The notes: a model not told the origin generated them from the letters alone. A DNA stretch of 64,000 nt from Streptomyces sp. NBC_01353 (GCF_036237275.1 NZ_CP108352.1:4774001-4838000), one strand, 5' to 3'. Shown: positions 28,295 through 37,266, counted from the stretch's first letter. Made by a program: numbers and translations.

Positions 28295-29073
28295 GGGACG
28301 GCCTCCGTCCCGGACGCGCTCGCCGTCTCCTTCGCGGTCTCCAGGCCGGCCATGCGGGCCGCGACCCGCTCGACCGTGGGCTCGTGGAGTTCCCCCTCGA
28401 CCCGCCCGTCGACCAGGAACACCACCCGGTCCGCGCGAGCCGCCGCCACCGGGTCGTGCGTCACCATGACGATCGTCTGGCCGTCCCGGTCCACCAGCTC
28501 CCGCAGCATCGTCAGCACCTCACGACTGGTGGTGGAGTCGAGGGCGCCGGTCGGCTCGTCCCCGAAGAGCACCGCCGGCCGGGTGATCAACGCCCGGGCG
28601 ATCGCGACCCGTTGTTGCTGCCCGCCGGACAGCTCCCCGGGACGGTGCGACTCCCGCCCGCCGAGCCCGACCCGTTCCAGCGCCGCGCGCACCTCGCCCC
28701 GGGACACCCGTCGCCCCGCGAGTCGCAGCGGCAGTGCCACGTTCTGCGCGGCGGTGAGCGAGGGCAGCAGGTTGAACGACTGGAAGACGAAGCCGATCCT
28801 GTCCCGCCGCAGCAGCGTGAGCCGGCGCTCGCTCAGCCCTTCGAGGGAGATCCCGCCCACCTGGACGCTCCCGCTCGTGGGCCGGTCCAGGCCTGCCGCG
28901 CACTGGAGCAGCGTGGACTTGCCGGAGCCCGAGGGGCCCATGACGGCGGTGAAGGTCCCGGTACGGAAGTCGAGGTCGACGCCGTCCAGGGCGCGGACGT
29001 CGCGGTGGTGACGGTGGAGCGCGGTGAGCCGAACGGCGGTGTCGGAGTGCGTCGTCGAGGGCGTTGAGGTCAT
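28288..29073 (-). CDS. ABC transporter ATP-binding protein (LolD/MacB type)
   Basis: A 261-residue ATPase with Walker A GPSGSGKS, Q-loop FVFQSFNLLPSL, signature LSGGQQQR, Walker B AVLFGDEPTGALD and switch His in VTHD. It is first in a two-gene operon with the FtsX-like permease. The start at 29073 (MTSTPSTT) is selected because the reading frame upstream of it is not protein-like. Confidence 0.92.
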   Translation of the reverse strand: MTSTPSTTHSDTAVRLTALHRHHRDVRALDGVDLDFRTGTFTAVMGPSGSGKSTLLQCAAGLDRPTSGSVQVGGISLEGLSERRLTLLRRDRIGFVFQSFNLLPSLTAAQNVALPLRLAGRRVSRGEVRAALERVGLGGRESHRPGELSGGQQQRVAIARALITRPAVLFGDEPTGALDSTTSREVLTMLRELVDRDGQTIVMVTHDPVAAARADRVVFLVDGRVEGELHEPTVERVAARMAGLETAKETASASGTEAVPC

Positions 29074-29180
29074 GGCTCCAGCGAACCGTTTCCCCGGTCG
29101 GGGATCACGACCACTGGAGGGCGTCCACGGGGTAGGCCTGGCCCTACCCCCGGCGGTACGCCCCACCCCCGCCGTACGCC

Positions 29181-29993
29181 CTACCCCTTGCGTACGGCCG
29201 CCACGAACACCTCGAGCGCGTCCAGCGGCTCGCGCCCCAGCAGCTCCCGCAGGCTGCTCTCCACCCCCGTGCCGTCCATGAAGCCGTGTGCGATGGCCGA
29301 GTACGTGCCCGTCACCATCGGGACCTGGAACGATTCGGCGCCGGAGGCGGCGATGGCCGCCCGCGCCTCGGCGAGCGTGCCCGGGGCGTACTCGGCGCCC
29401 AGCGCCCGTGCCAGATCGGCCCCGCCCAACGGGCGCTCGCCGACGAGCTCGTACGTGCGGCCGGCGTGCGCGGCCGGGGCGGTGGCGACGGTGACCGCGA
29501 TCTCGGCGAGGTCCTCGCGGGCCACGGCGGCGAGCCGGCCCTCGCCGAGGGGGCCGGTGATGCGGTTGTCGGCGTCCGGGGTGGCGATCCAGGTGAGGAA
29601 CTCGGCGTAGAGCCCGTTGCGCAGGACCGTCCAGTTCACGCCGGACCGCCGGAGCCGCCGCTCGGTCCAGCGGTGGGCGAGGGAGTACGTGAGGTGGTCG
29701 CCGTCGCCGGAGAGGCTGGTGTAGACGATGTGGCCGACCCCGGCCCGCTCGGCGGCGGATATGACGGCCTCGTGGCGGGCGACGACCGTGTCGTCCTCGC
29801 CGTAACCGGCCGAGATCAGCAGCAGGGTCTCGACGCCGGCGAAGGCCTCCGGCAGGGTGCCCGGCTCGTCGAAGTCGACGAGGCGGGTGCCGGGCAGACC
29901 GGCGCGCGTGCCGAGGACGGCGTCGTCGCGGCCGGCGAGACGCTCCGCGACGAGCGAGCCGAGACCGCCGGAGACACCGGTGACGAGCAGCAT
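29181..29993 (-). CDS. NmrA-like NAD(P)-binding protein
   Basis: A 270-residue Rossmann-fold protein starting MLLVTGVSGGLGSLVAERL (TGxxGxxG), with YTSLSG and RNGLYAEFL motifs of the atypical-SDR NmrA/QOR2 group, which act as redox sensors or quinone reductases. The ATG at 29993 is preferred to the one at 30032 because GGGGGAA precedes it. It is divergent from an HxlR regulator, a frequent pairing in which the regulator controls the reductase. Confidence 0.83.
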   Translation of the reverse strand: MLLVTGVSGGLGSLVAERLAGRDDAVLGTRAGLPGTRLVDFDEPGTLPEAFAGVETLLLISAGYGEDDTVVARHEAVISAAERAGVGHIVYTSLSGDGDHLTYSLAHRWTERRLRRSGVNWTVLRNGLYAEFLTWIATPDADNRITGPLGEGRLAAVAREDLAEIAVTVATAPAAHAGRTYELVGERPLGGADLARALGAEYAPGTLAEARAAIAASGAESFQVPMVTGTYSAIAHGFMDGTGVESSLRELLGREPLDALEVFVAAVRKG

Positions 29994-30071
29994 GATTCCC
30001 CCGATTTCGTGATCGTGTTCGGTGGCACTCATTCTTGGACGAGCGCGCGGATCTCGTAAGGAGGCACATTG

Positions 30072-30461
30072 ATGTCAGCGGGGCACACGGAGGTAACCAC
30101 CGACCCGGTCGTGAGCTGCGCGGAGGAGTGCGGAGTACGGGATGTGCAGGACAGGCTCGGCGACAAGTGGACCGTGCACGTGGTCGTCGAACTGGCGGCG
30201 GGGCCGAGGCGGTTCAAGGAACTGCAGCGGCTGGTCACCGGCATCTCGCAGCGGATGCTCACGCTGACGCTGCGCCGTCTGGAGCGGGACGGGCTGGTGA
30301 CGCGGACGGTGTATCCGACGACGCCGCCGCAGGTGGAGTACGCCCTGACGGAGACGGGCCACAGCATGACGCACCTGATCAAGCAGCTGATCGACTGGTC
30401 GCTCGACCACCGTGCGGTGATCGGCCGGGCGCGCGAGGAATGGGACGCGAAGCAGTCGTGA
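30072..30461 (+). CDS. HxlR-family transcriptional regulator
   Basis: A 129-residue winged-helix regulator: Cys (in ECGVRDVQDRLGDKWTVHVV), then GPRRFKELQRLVTGISQRMLTLTLRRLERDGLVTRTVY, the HxlR DNA-binding core. The conserved N-terminal Cys is often redox- or electrophile-sensing in this family. The ATG at 30072 follows AAGGAGG with seven-base spacing. Likely target: the divergent NmrA-like gene across a ~78-base promoter region. Confidence 0.9.
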   Translation: MSAGHTEVTTDPVVSCAEECGVRDVQDRLGDKWTVHVVVELAAGPRRFKELQRLVTGISQRMLTLTLRRLERDGLVTRTVYPTTPPQVEYALTETGHSMTHLIKQLIDWSLDHRAVIGRAREEWDAKQS

Positions 30462-31588
30462 GCACGACGAGGAGCACGGTCGAGCAGGCCTTCGAGGCCC
30501 TGTACACGGACGACGAGACGGCCCTGGACACGGCGGCGTCCCTGCTCGCGGCGGACCGGACGGCGGACGCGGAACTGGCGCGCCGCGGTGAGGAGTTCGT
30601 ACGGCGGGCGTGGGAGCGGGGCTGGCAGCCGGCGGATCTCGTACGGCTGGTGCGGCGGGACCTGGCCGAGGAGCACGTGCGGCTGGCGGGCGCCCTGATC
30701 ACCTCCGAGACGGGCCGCTACGAGCGGCTGCCGCGCCGCTGGGCCGCGCAACTGGCCGACCTCGACACCACCCCCGTCCGTGCGGACCGCTTCTCCTCCG
30801 CGACGACGACCCTGGAGCTGTACCGACTCCTTGTCAGGCTGCCGTCCCTGGAGCCGGTGGGCCCGGTGCCCGGCGACGCGCTGCCGGCCGCCGTGGCGGG
30901 GGAGCCGCGGATGCTGACGCGCGTCCGGGCCCTGCTCGCGAAGGCGGAGGCGACGGGTTACCCGGAGGAGGCGGAGGCGCTGACGGCCAAGGCGCAGGAG
31001 CTGATGGCCCGCCACAGCCTGGACGAGGCGGCGCTGGAGTCCCGTACGCCCTCGGGCGATGTGCCGGGCGCCATCCGGATCGGGGTGGAGCCGCCGTACG
31101 AGCAGGCCAAGGCGATCCTGCTGGACGCGGTGGCGGAGGCCAACCACTGCCGGGCCGTGTGGAACGAGGCGTACGGCTTCTCGACGGTCGTCGGCTTCGA
31201 GGCGGACCTGGATCCGGTGGAGCTGCTGTACACCTCGCTCCTGGTGCAGGGCACGGCGGCGATGACGCGGGCGGAGGCGGAGCAGCGGGCGGGCGGCCGG
31301 AAGCGTACGAAGTCCTTCCGGCAGTCGTTCCTGCTCGCGTACGCGAACCGCCTGGGCACGCGCCTGGCGTCCACCTCCCGCCGCGTGGCCTCCGAGACCC
31401 CGACGCTCCTCCCGGTACTGGCCTCCCGTGAGGTCGCGGTCACGTCCCGCGCGGACGAGATGTTCCCCGAGACACGGACGACCCGCGTCCGCGCGATGTG
31501 GGACGAGGCGGGCTGGACCCACGGCACGAGCGCCGCGAACGCGGCGGGGCTGGGGCGAGGGCACCGGGAGATCCGCGACTCGCGCTGA
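30458..31588 (+). CDS. DUF2786-domain protein
   Basis: A 376-residue protein beginning with GTG inside the HxlR stop (GTGA). Residues about 150-190 form the DUF2786 motif (RVRALLAKAEATGYPEEAEALTAKAQELMARHSL). A second conserved region follows (AEANHCRAVW... FEADLDPVELLYTSLL). Function is unknown; related proteins are found in actinomycetes and phages. Overlap suggests translation coupled to the regulator. Confidence 0.83.
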   Translation: MSTTRSTVEQAFEALYTDDETALDTAASLLAADRTADAELARRGEEFVRRAWERGWQPADLVRLVRRDLAEEHVRLAGALITSETGRYERLPRRWAAQLADLDTTPVRADRFSSATTTLELYRLLVRLPSLEPVGPVPGDALPAAVAGEPRMLTRVRALLAKAEATGYPEEAEALTAKAQELMARHSLDEAALESRTPSGDVPGAIRIGVEPPYEQAKAILLDAVAEANHCRAVWNEAYGFSTVVGFEADLDPVELLYTSLLVQGTAAMTRAEAEQRAGGRKRTKSFRQSFLLAYANRLGTRLASTSRRVASETPTLLPVLASREVAVTSRADEMFPETRTTRVRAMWDEAGWTHGTSAANAAGLGRGHREIRDSR

Positions 31589-31612
31589 CGAGGGCCGGCC
31601 CGCACGGTCGGC

Positions 31613-31775
31613 CTCGGGCCGGTCGGACGCGGGCCCGGTCGATCTCGGGCGGGCCGGACGCGGGCCCGGTCGATCTCGGGCGAGTCGGACGCGGGCCCGG
31701 TCGATCTCGGGCGGGCCGGACGTGGCCCGGTCGACTTCGGGCGAGTCGGGCGTGGCCTGGTCGACTTCGGGCCGG
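31613..31775. repeat. Tandem ~31-bp repeat, about five copies
   Basis: Units built on GGACGCGGGCCCGGTCGATC followed by TCGGGC and then GGGCC or GAGTC start at about 31625, 31656, 31687, 31718 and 31748. The first four intervals are 31, 31, 31 and 30 bases. Later copies diverge (GTGGCCTGG, GACTTC), and a degenerate GC-rich tail runs to about 31890. It fills the gap between two convergent genes and contains no gene I can support. Confidence 0.8.
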
Positions 31776-31898
31776 TGGGCCTGGGGCCGATCGCTTCGGC
31801 CCGGTCAGCCGCCTGCCGACCGGACGCGGGCCGGTTCGCTGCGGGCGGCCTCGGCCCGGTCAGCCCCTGGCCGGTCCGGCCCAGCACCGACCGGCCCC

Positions 31899-32813
31899 TC
31901 ACCACTCGGTCAGCGCGGCGAGACCCGCCGCGCAGTCCCGGTACCGCGGTGTCCAGCCGAGCTCGGCCTCCGCCTTGGCGTTGGAGACCCGCAGGTTCGT
32001 GGTCGAGATCGTGTGCGCGTACGACATGGGCCGGGTCAGCCAGGCCGGCACCGTCATCGGCCTCGGGGTACCGAACACCTCGGCGACCGCGCGCACATGC
32101 GCGCCGAAGCCCATCGGGGCGTGGTCCACGATGTTGTACGCCTGCCCCGGTCGCCCGCCCTCGACCGCCAGCGCCACCGCTCGCGCCGCGTCCTGCAGGT
32201 GGATCCAGGGCAGCACCCTGCCCCGGTCGGCGACCGCCGGCAGCTTCCGCTTCCGCAGCAGATCCACGATGGTCTCGGTGCCCCCGGGCCCGTAGAACAC
32301 GCCGAACCGCAGCGCGACGCCCTCGATCCCCTCGGTCCCGAGCATCAGCTCCTCCTTGGTCCGCATGGCGTCCACATGCCGCTGGGACGGCGCGTCCAGG
32401 CCGGTCGGCCCGAAGACGTCGTCCTCCGTGATCACCCGGTCGCCGAAGTCCCGGTACCCGTACCCGAAGACCATCGACTCGGCGATCATCCGCCGCGCCC
32501 CCACCGCGCGCGCCGCCTCGACCAGATGGGCGGTCCCGGCGACCCGCAGCGCGTCGGTTGCGGCCATGTCCCGGTGCCTCAGCGGAGGCTCGCGCAGCGC
32601 GGTCGCCGCGTGCACGACGGTGTCCACCTCCAGCCCGTCCACCGCCCGGAGCAGCCCGTCCCGGTCCATGAGGTCGGCGACGACGTCGTTCTCCGTTCCG
32701 CGCCCCAGCCCCAGCACGGTGTGTCCGGCCGCGGCGAGTTCCTCGGCGATGTGGCGGCCGAAGACCCCGCTCGCCCCTGCCAGCAGCACATTCCTGGTGT
32801 CAGTCATGCTCAT
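31899..32813 (-). CDS. NAD-dependent epimerase/dehydratase (extended SDR)
   Basis: A 304-residue extended SDR with LLAGASGVFGRHIAEELAAAGH (GxxGxxG), HAATAL, and the region of GYGYRDFGD. The canonical YxxxK is not obvious (the Tyr region reads MVFGYGYRDFG), so it is an atypical, NmrA-like or sugar-nucleotide-like member. Start at 32813 (MSMTDTRN) is favoured; the ATG six bases downstream is possible. Substrate unknown. Confidence 0.8.
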   Translation of the reverse strand: MSMTDTRNVLLAGASGVFGRHIAEELAAAGHTVLGLGRGTENDVVADLMDRDGLLRAVDGLEVDTVVHAATALREPPLRHRDMAATDALRVAGTAHLVEAARAVGARRMIAESMVFGYGYRDFGDRVITEDDVFGPTGLDAPSQRHVDAMRTKEELMLGTEGIEGVALRFGVFYGPGGTETIVDLLRKRKLPAVADRGRVLPWIHLQDAARAVALAVEGGRPGQAYNIVDHAPMGFGAHVRAVAEVFGTPRPMTVPAWLTRPMSYAHTISTTNLRVSNAKAEAELGWTPRYRDCAAGLAALTEW

Positions 32814-32961
32814 GGGACGAGCATGGTCTCCCGGACGTGACATCCCCGGAAGCGACCCGGGGGCAAAGGGCGGGTGGAAGGCCCTGACGGAGCAGGGCCG
32901 GGGACCGGCCATGACTGATACTCGTCGGTAGCACGCTGAGTCGCGTAGTCGATACGCCACC

Positions 32962-32989
32962 GCTCGTGCACGTGCATCTGCTCATGCAT
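32962..32989 (-). promoter_or_regulatory. Operator-like site 1 (WhiJ-type locus)
   Basis: On the minus strand the sequence reads ATGCA-tga-GCAGATGCACGTGCACG-AGC. A near-identical copy (site 2) lies at 33975-34002 in the other intergenic region of the locus. It overlaps the expected -35 region of a promoter with TATGAT at 33008-33013, upstream of the DUF397 gene. The core TGCACGTGCA is itself palindromic. Confidence 0.6.
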
Positions 32990-33057
32990 TGGCAATATGA
33001 ACACAGCTATGATCCGAGGAAGTTGACACCTGCACCAAGCATCTCGGGGAGCTACCA

Positions 33058-33300
33058 GTGCATCATGCGCATCACGCGTACAACGGCATGGCGGCCACGG
33101 AACTTGATGGTGTCGTGTGGCAGAAGAGCCGGCACAGCAACTCCCAGGGGTCCTGTGTGGAGTTCGCCAAGTTGCCCGGTGGCAACGTTGCCGTTCGCAA
33201 CTCGCGCCACCCCGACGGGCCCGCTCTCGTCTACACGCCCGCCGAGATAGAGGCGCTGCTGCTCGGCGTCAAGGACGGGGAGTTCGACCACCTGGTGTGA
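33058..33300 (+). CDS. DUF397-domain protein
   Basis: An 80-residue protein with the DUF397 core: WQKSRHSNSQGSCVEFAKLPGGNVAVRNSRHPDGPALVYTPAEIEALL. DUF397 proteins are small partners of XRE/DUF5753 regulators in streptomycete WhiJ-like systems that affect development and antibiotic production. The matching regulator is encoded 0.9 kb downstream. GTG start at 33058; an internal ATG (33088) is possible. Confidence 0.88.
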   Translation: MHHAHHAYNGMAATELDGVVWQKSRHSNSQGSCVEFAKLPGGNVAVRNSRHPDGPALVYTPAEIEALLLGVKDGEFDHLV

Positions 33301-33322
33301 GCGGCCGCGGCGAGCGGTCGCG

Positions 33323-33360
33323 ACGAGAAGGGCCCCGGCAGCTGCCGGGGCCCTTCTCGT
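33323..33360. terminator. Perfect 38-bp inverted repeat, bidirectional terminator
   Basis: The sequence from 33323 to 33360 is a perfect palindrome with two 19-base arms (ACGAGAAGGGCCCCGGCAG and its complement) and no spacer. It lies between the convergent DUF397 gene (stop 33300) and the HATPase gene (stop at 33380), the expected place for a terminator serving both strands. Confidence 0.85.
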
Positions 33361-33379
33361 ATGCGTCATGTGCGGCCCG

Positions 33380-33883
33380 TCACTCCGGTCCGAGCCGGAA
33401 CAGCGCCCAGACGACCTTGCCCTGGAGCGTCCCGGCCAGCGGGTGCCATCCCCAGCCGTCGCTGAAGGAGTCCACCAGGAACAGACCCCGGCCGGACTCC
33501 GCCGCGAAGTCCTCGTCGCCCTCGCGCGTCTCCGGGCTCCGGTGGCTCGGATCGCGTACGGCGCACACCAGACGGCTCGTCCAGCGCATCAGGTGCAGGC
33601 GGACCGGGGGAGTGCGCCGGCCGTCCTCGGCCTGGGGCGTGTCCGACGGCAGCGCGTGCCGCAGGGCGTTGGTGACGAGCTCGGAGACGACCAGCGAGAC
33701 ATCGTCGAAACGCTCGGTCAACTCCCACTGCGCGAGCGTCGCCTGTGTGAACTTTCGTGCACCGCGCACCGCTTCGTAGCGGGGTGGCAGCGCGCAGGAG
33801 GCGGAGGTGGAGACGGCCGCGGGATCGATCGGCGGAAGCCCCTGCCGTAACGGCTCGAGCATGGTCGATCCATTCGTCCCCAT
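33380..33883 (-). CDS. Serine/threonine kinase-like ATP-binding protein (anti-sigma factor fold)
   Basis: A 167-residue HATPase_c protein of the RsbW/SpoIIAB type: an N-box (VSLVVSELVTNALRHA) and a G1/G2-like C-terminal part (ESGRGLFLVDSFSDGWGW). Such proteins accompany XRE/DUF5753 and DUF397 genes in WhiJ-like loci. The start at 33883 (MGTNGS) is one choice; ATG at 33862 is an alternative. It converges on the DUF397 gene and diverges from the XRE regulator. Confidence 0.85.
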   Translation of the reverse strand: MGTNGSTMLEPLRQGLPPIDPAAVSTSASCALPPRYEAVRGARKFTQATLAQWELTERFDDVSLVVSELVTNALRHALPSDTPQAEDGRRTPPVRLHLMRWTSRLVCAVRDPSHRSPETREGDEDFAAESGRGLFLVDSFSDGWGWHPLAGTLQGKVVWALFRLGPE

Positions 33884-33974
33884 GCGAGGCACTCCCGGGA
33901 ATCGCGACTGTGGTGCGACAACACGAACGAGTACGCAGCTGCGCGGGGTCCATGGTTCCGAATGCGACCAAGGG

Positions 33975-34002
33975 ATGCAAGGGCAGATGCACGTGCACGC
34001 GC
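33975..34002 (+). promoter_or_regulatory. Operator-like site 2 (WhiJ-type locus)
   Basis: ATGCA-agg-GCAGATGCACGTGCACG-CGC lies in the 290-base divergent region between the HATPase gene and the XRE regulator. It matches site 1 (32962-32989, opposite strand) at 24 of 28 positions or better. Two copies, one in each promoter region of the locus, suggest binding by the locus regulator. I see nothing else definite in this intergenic stretch. Confidence 0.6.
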
Positions 34003-34173
34003 CGGACCTGTCCATCCCCGTGCCGATTTTGTGCATATCTTCTGCCGACTGATTTCCTCCTGATCGGTAAGTCGCCCTGAACTTGCCGCCTTTCCGTAAT
34101 CGGATGTGTACGGGCTGAAGCGTTTAGTGGCAGAATCCGGGGGCCCGAGACCCGCGTAGGAGAGGCTGGAGCC

Positions 34174-35046
34174 GTGACCGCAGTCGAATCGAGCGGAGCG
34201 AGCGGGAGCGTGGTGCGACGCATTCTGCTGGGTTCGCAACTGAGGCGGTTGCGCGAGTCGCGCGGCATCACCCGCGAGGCGGCCGGCTACTCGATCCGCG
34301 CGTCCGAATCCAAGATCAGCCGTATGGAGTTGGGCAGGGTGAGCTTCAAGGCCAGGGATGTCGAGGACCTGCTCACGCTCTACGGCGTCAGCGACGAGTC
34401 CGAGCGCGGCTCACTCCTCGGGCTGGCCCGCGAGGCCAACGTCGCCGGCTGGTGGCACAGCTTCGGCGACGTCCTGCCCGGCTGGTTCCAGACGTACATC
34501 GGCCTGGAAGGCGCCGCCTCCCTCATCCGCATCTACGAAGTCCAGTTCGTGCACGGCCTGTTGCAGACCGAGGCATACGCACACGCCGTCGTCACCCGCG
34601 GCATCCCCGACGCCCCGCGCGCCGAGATCGAACGCCGCGTCGCGCTCCGCCTGGAGCGCCAGAAGGTCCTCGTCTCCGAGCGCGCCCCGCAGTTCCACGC
34701 CGTCCTCGACGAAGCGGCGCTGCGCCGCCCCTACGGCGACCGGGCCGTGATGCAGGGCCAGTTGAGGCATCTCATCGAGATCTCCGAGCACCCCAACGTC
34801 ACCCTCCAGGTCATGCCCTTCAGCTACGGCGGGCACGCCGGCGAGAGCGGCGCGTTCACCATGCTGAGCTTCCCGGAGTCCGACCTCTCCGACGTCGTCT
34901 ACCTGGAGCAGCTGACCAGCGCCCTCTACCTCGACAAGCGCGAGGAAGTCGCCCAGTACGCACGCGTCATGGAGCGGCTGCGCGAGGACAGTCCCGATCC
35001 GGCCGAAAGTCGCGACCTCCTCAGGGGACTCCTCCAACTCACGTAG
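34174..35046 (+). CDS. XRE/DUF5753 transcriptional regulator (WhiJ-like)
   Basis: A 290-residue protein. Residues about 18-75 form an XRE helix-turn-helix (LGSQLRRLRESRGITREAAGYSIRASESKISRMELG). The remainder is DUF5753 (QFVHGLLQTEAYAHAV, VLDEAALRRPYG, VTLQVMPFSYGGHAGESGAFTML, VYLEQLTSALYLD). This is the WhiJ family, whose members act with DUF397 and HATPase partners, both encoded next door. GTG start with an AGGAGAGG site upstream. Confidence 0.93.
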   Translation: MTAVESSGASGSVVRRILLGSQLRRLRESRGITREAAGYSIRASESKISRMELGRVSFKARDVEDLLTLYGVSDESERGSLLGLAREANVAGWWHSFGDVLPGWFQTYIGLEGAASLIRIYEVQFVHGLLQTEAYAHAVVTRGIPDAPRAEIERRVALRLERQKVLVSERAPQFHAVLDEAALRRPYGDRAVMQGQLRHLIEISEHPNVTLQVMPFSYGGHAGESGAFTMLSFPESDLSDVVYLEQLTSALYLDKREEVAQYARVMERLREDSPDPAESRDLLRGLLQLT

Positions 35047-35117
35047 CACGTAAGTACGATGACGTGACATCAGTGTTGCCACAGTGTCCGCCACCGCGGG
35101 TTAAGGGGTCTCCATAC

Positions 35118-36575
35118 ATGTCCTACTTCACCGACCTGGCCCACCAGTACATAGACGGCGAGTGGAAGCCCGGCAGCGGCTCGTGGGACATCATCGACTT
35201 CAACCCGTACACCGGTGAGAAGCTCGCCTCGATCACCGTCGCCACCGCCGACGAGGTCGACCACGCCTACCGCGCCGCCGAGCGGGCCCAGCGCGAGTGG
35301 GCCGAGACCAACCCGTACACCCGCCGGCTCGTCTTCGAGCGCGCCCTGCGGATCGTCGAGGACCGCGAGCAGGAGCTCTCCGACACGATCATGGCCGAGC
35401 TCGGCGGCACGCGCCTGAAGGCGGCCTTCGAGCTGCACCTCGCCAAGGAGTTCCTGCGCGAGGCGATCCAGCTGGCGCTGCGCCCCGAGGGCCGGATCCT
35501 GCCCTCCCCGGTCGACGGCAAGGAAAACCGCGTCTACCGCCTCCCGGTCGGTGTCGTCGGCGTCATCTCCCCCTTCAACTTCCCCTTCCTCCTGTCGATC
35601 AAGTCGGTCGCCCCGGCGCTCGCCCTCGGCAACGCGGTCGTCCTCAAGCCGCACCAGAACACTCCGATCTGCGGCGGCACGCTCGTCGCGAAGGTCCTGG
35701 AGGACGCCGGTCTGCCGGCCGGGCTGCTGAACGTGGTCGTGACCGACATCGCCGAGATCGGCGACGCGCTGCTGACCCACCCGGTCCCGAAGGTCATCTC
35801 CTTCACCGGCTCCGACAAGGTCGGCCGCCACGTCGCCACCGTCTGCGCGCAGAACTTCAAGCACGCCGTCCTCGAACTCGGTGGCAACAGCGCTCTGATC
35901 GTCCTCGAGGACGCCGACGTCGACTACGCGGTGGACGCGGCCGTCTTCAGCCGCTTCGTGCACCAGGGGCAGGTCTGCATGGCCGCCAACCGGATCCTGG
36001 TGGACCGCACCCTGGAGGCGGAGTTCACCGAGAAGTTCGTCGCCAAGGTGAAGACGCTGCGCGTCGGCGACCCCGCCGACCCCGCCACCCACATCGGTCC
36101 GCTCATCAATTCCCAGCAGGCGGAGTCGGTTTCGGCCGTCGTCGAGCAGGCGGTGGCGGGCGGCGCGACGGCCCTGCTGCACGGCTCGGCGGACGGCAAC
36201 GTCGTCTCCCCGTCGGTCCTGACCGACCTCCCGGCCGACGCGCCCGTGCTGAGCCAGGAGATCTTCGGCCCGGTGGCGCTCATCCTGCCCTTCGACGGCG
36301 AGGAGGAGGCGATCCGCATCGCCAACGACACGCCGTACGGCCTGAGTGGCGCCGTCCACACCGGTGACATCGAGCGGGGTGTACGGGTCGCCCAGCGCAT
36401 CCACACCGGCATGATCCACATCAACGACGGCACCGTGGCCGACGAGCCGATCGTGCCGTTCGGCGGCGAGAAGCACTCGGGCATCGGCCGGCTGAACGGC
36501 GACGCGATGATCGACGCCTTCACGACCCAGAAGTGGATCTCGATCCAGCACGGGCGGAGCCAGTTCCCCTTCTAG
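35118..36575 (+). CDS. Aldehyde dehydrogenase (NAD(P)+-dependent)
   Basis: A 485-residue enzyme of the aldehyde dehydrogenase superfamily, similar to benzaldehyde/vanillin dehydrogenases. Catalytic Cys287 (GQVCMAANR) and general base Glu253 (LELGGNS) are present. The cofactor region has SPFNFPFLLSIKSVAPALALGNAVVLKP and FTGSDKVGRHV. It oxidises an aldehyde to its acid; the specific substrate is not evident. Probably monocistronic, followed by terminator-like stems. Confidence 0.92.
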   Translation: MSYFTDLAHQYIDGEWKPGSGSWDIIDFNPYTGEKLASITVATADEVDHAYRAAERAQREWAETNPYTRRLVFERALRIVEDREQELSDTIMAELGGTRLKAAFELHLAKEFLREAIQLALRPEGRILPSPVDGKENRVYRLPVGVVGVISPFNFPFLLSIKSVAPALALGNAVVLKPHQNTPICGGTLVAKVLEDAGLPAGLLNVVVTDIAEIGDALLTHPVPKVISFTGSDKVGRHVATVCAQNFKHAVLELGGNSALIVLEDADVDYAVDAAVFSRFVHQGQVCMAANRILVDRTLEAEFTEKFVAKVKTLRVGDPADPATHIGPLINSQQAESVSAVVEQAVAGGATALLHGSADGNVVSPSVLTDLPADAPVLSQEIFGPVALILPFDGEEEAIRIANDTPYGLSGAVHTGDIERGVRVAQRIHTGMIHINDGTVADEPIVPFGGEKHSGIGRLNGDAMIDAFTTQKWISIQHGRSQFPF

Positions 36576-36644
36576 GACAGCAGCTGTCCTCAAGGGTTCG
36601 TAACGTGGTGGGTGTCGGGAGAGGAGAACTCCCCGGCGCCCACC
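36574..36644 (+). terminator. Two consecutive stem-loops after the aldehyde dehydrogenase gene
   Basis: AGGACAG (36574-36580) pairs with CTGTCCT (36584-36590) around a three-base loop, and overlaps the stop codon. A second, longer stem pairs GGTGGGTGTCGGG (from 36607) with the region ending CCCGGCGCCCACC at 36644. No T-run follows, as is common in streptomycetes. The second stem could also act as a leader structure for the DinB-like gene that starts at 36673. Confidence 0.55.
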
Positions 36645-36672
36645 ATCTCTGTCGTGTCAGGAAGGACATCTC

Positions 36673-37227
36673 ATGGTTGCTCTTGTTCCCGCGGAGGCCC
36701 AGGGTGACGAGCGCGGGGCGTTCCTCAACTTCGTCGAGGCCCAGCGGGCGGCGATCCGCAGGGCCGCCCTCGGCCTCACGGACGAGCAGGCGGCGAGCTG
36801 CCCGAGCGCCAGCACGCTCAGCGTGTCCGGGCTGATCAAGCATGTCGCGGAGGTGGAGCTGACCTGGCTCCGCCTGGCGCAGCAGCGCCGGAACGAGAAG
36901 CAGCGCTCCAAGGACACCTGGGGCGACGGCTTCCGGCTGGTCGAGAGCGAGACCGTGCCGGAGATCCTGGACTTCTGGGAGGGCGTGGCGAAGGAGACCG
37001 AGGAGTTCGTCCGCGCCGTGCCGAGCCTGGACGACACCTTCCCCCTGCCGCCGGCCCCCTGGTTCCCGAAGGACGGGCGGGTCTCGATGCGCTGGATGCT
37101 GCTCCACCTGGTCCAGGAGATGGGCCGGCACGCCGGGCACGCGGACATCGTCCGGGAGTCGCTGGACGGCAAGGACTCGTTCACGCTGATCGCGGAGGAG
37201 CAGGGCGCGGTCCCGGCGGCGGGCTGA
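36673..37227 (+). CDS. DinB-superfamily protein (DUF664)
   Basis: A 184-residue helical-bundle protein with the three spaced His of the DinB/DUF664 metal site: LIKHVAEVE, then LLHLVQEMGRHAGHADIVRE. Family members include mycothiol- and bacillithiol-dependent enzymes, so a thiol-linked detoxification role is possible but not shown. AGGAAGG precedes the ATG. Confidence 0.87.
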   Translation: MVALVPAEAQGDERGAFLNFVEAQRAAIRRAALGLTDEQAASCPSASTLSVSGLIKHVAEVELTWLRLAQQRRNEKQRSKDTWGDGFRLVESETVPEILDFWEGVAKETEEFVRAVPSLDDTFPLPPAPWFPKDGRVSMRWMLLHLVQEMGRHAGHADIVRESLDGKDSFTLIAEEQGAVPAAG

Positions 37228-37266
37228 TGGCGTGGGGCTGACGGCGCCGGGGTGATCACGCGTACC

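Noticed and set aside
31613-31775. CRISPR array
   Set aside because: The copies are contiguous with no unique spacers, and there are no cas genes in the window.
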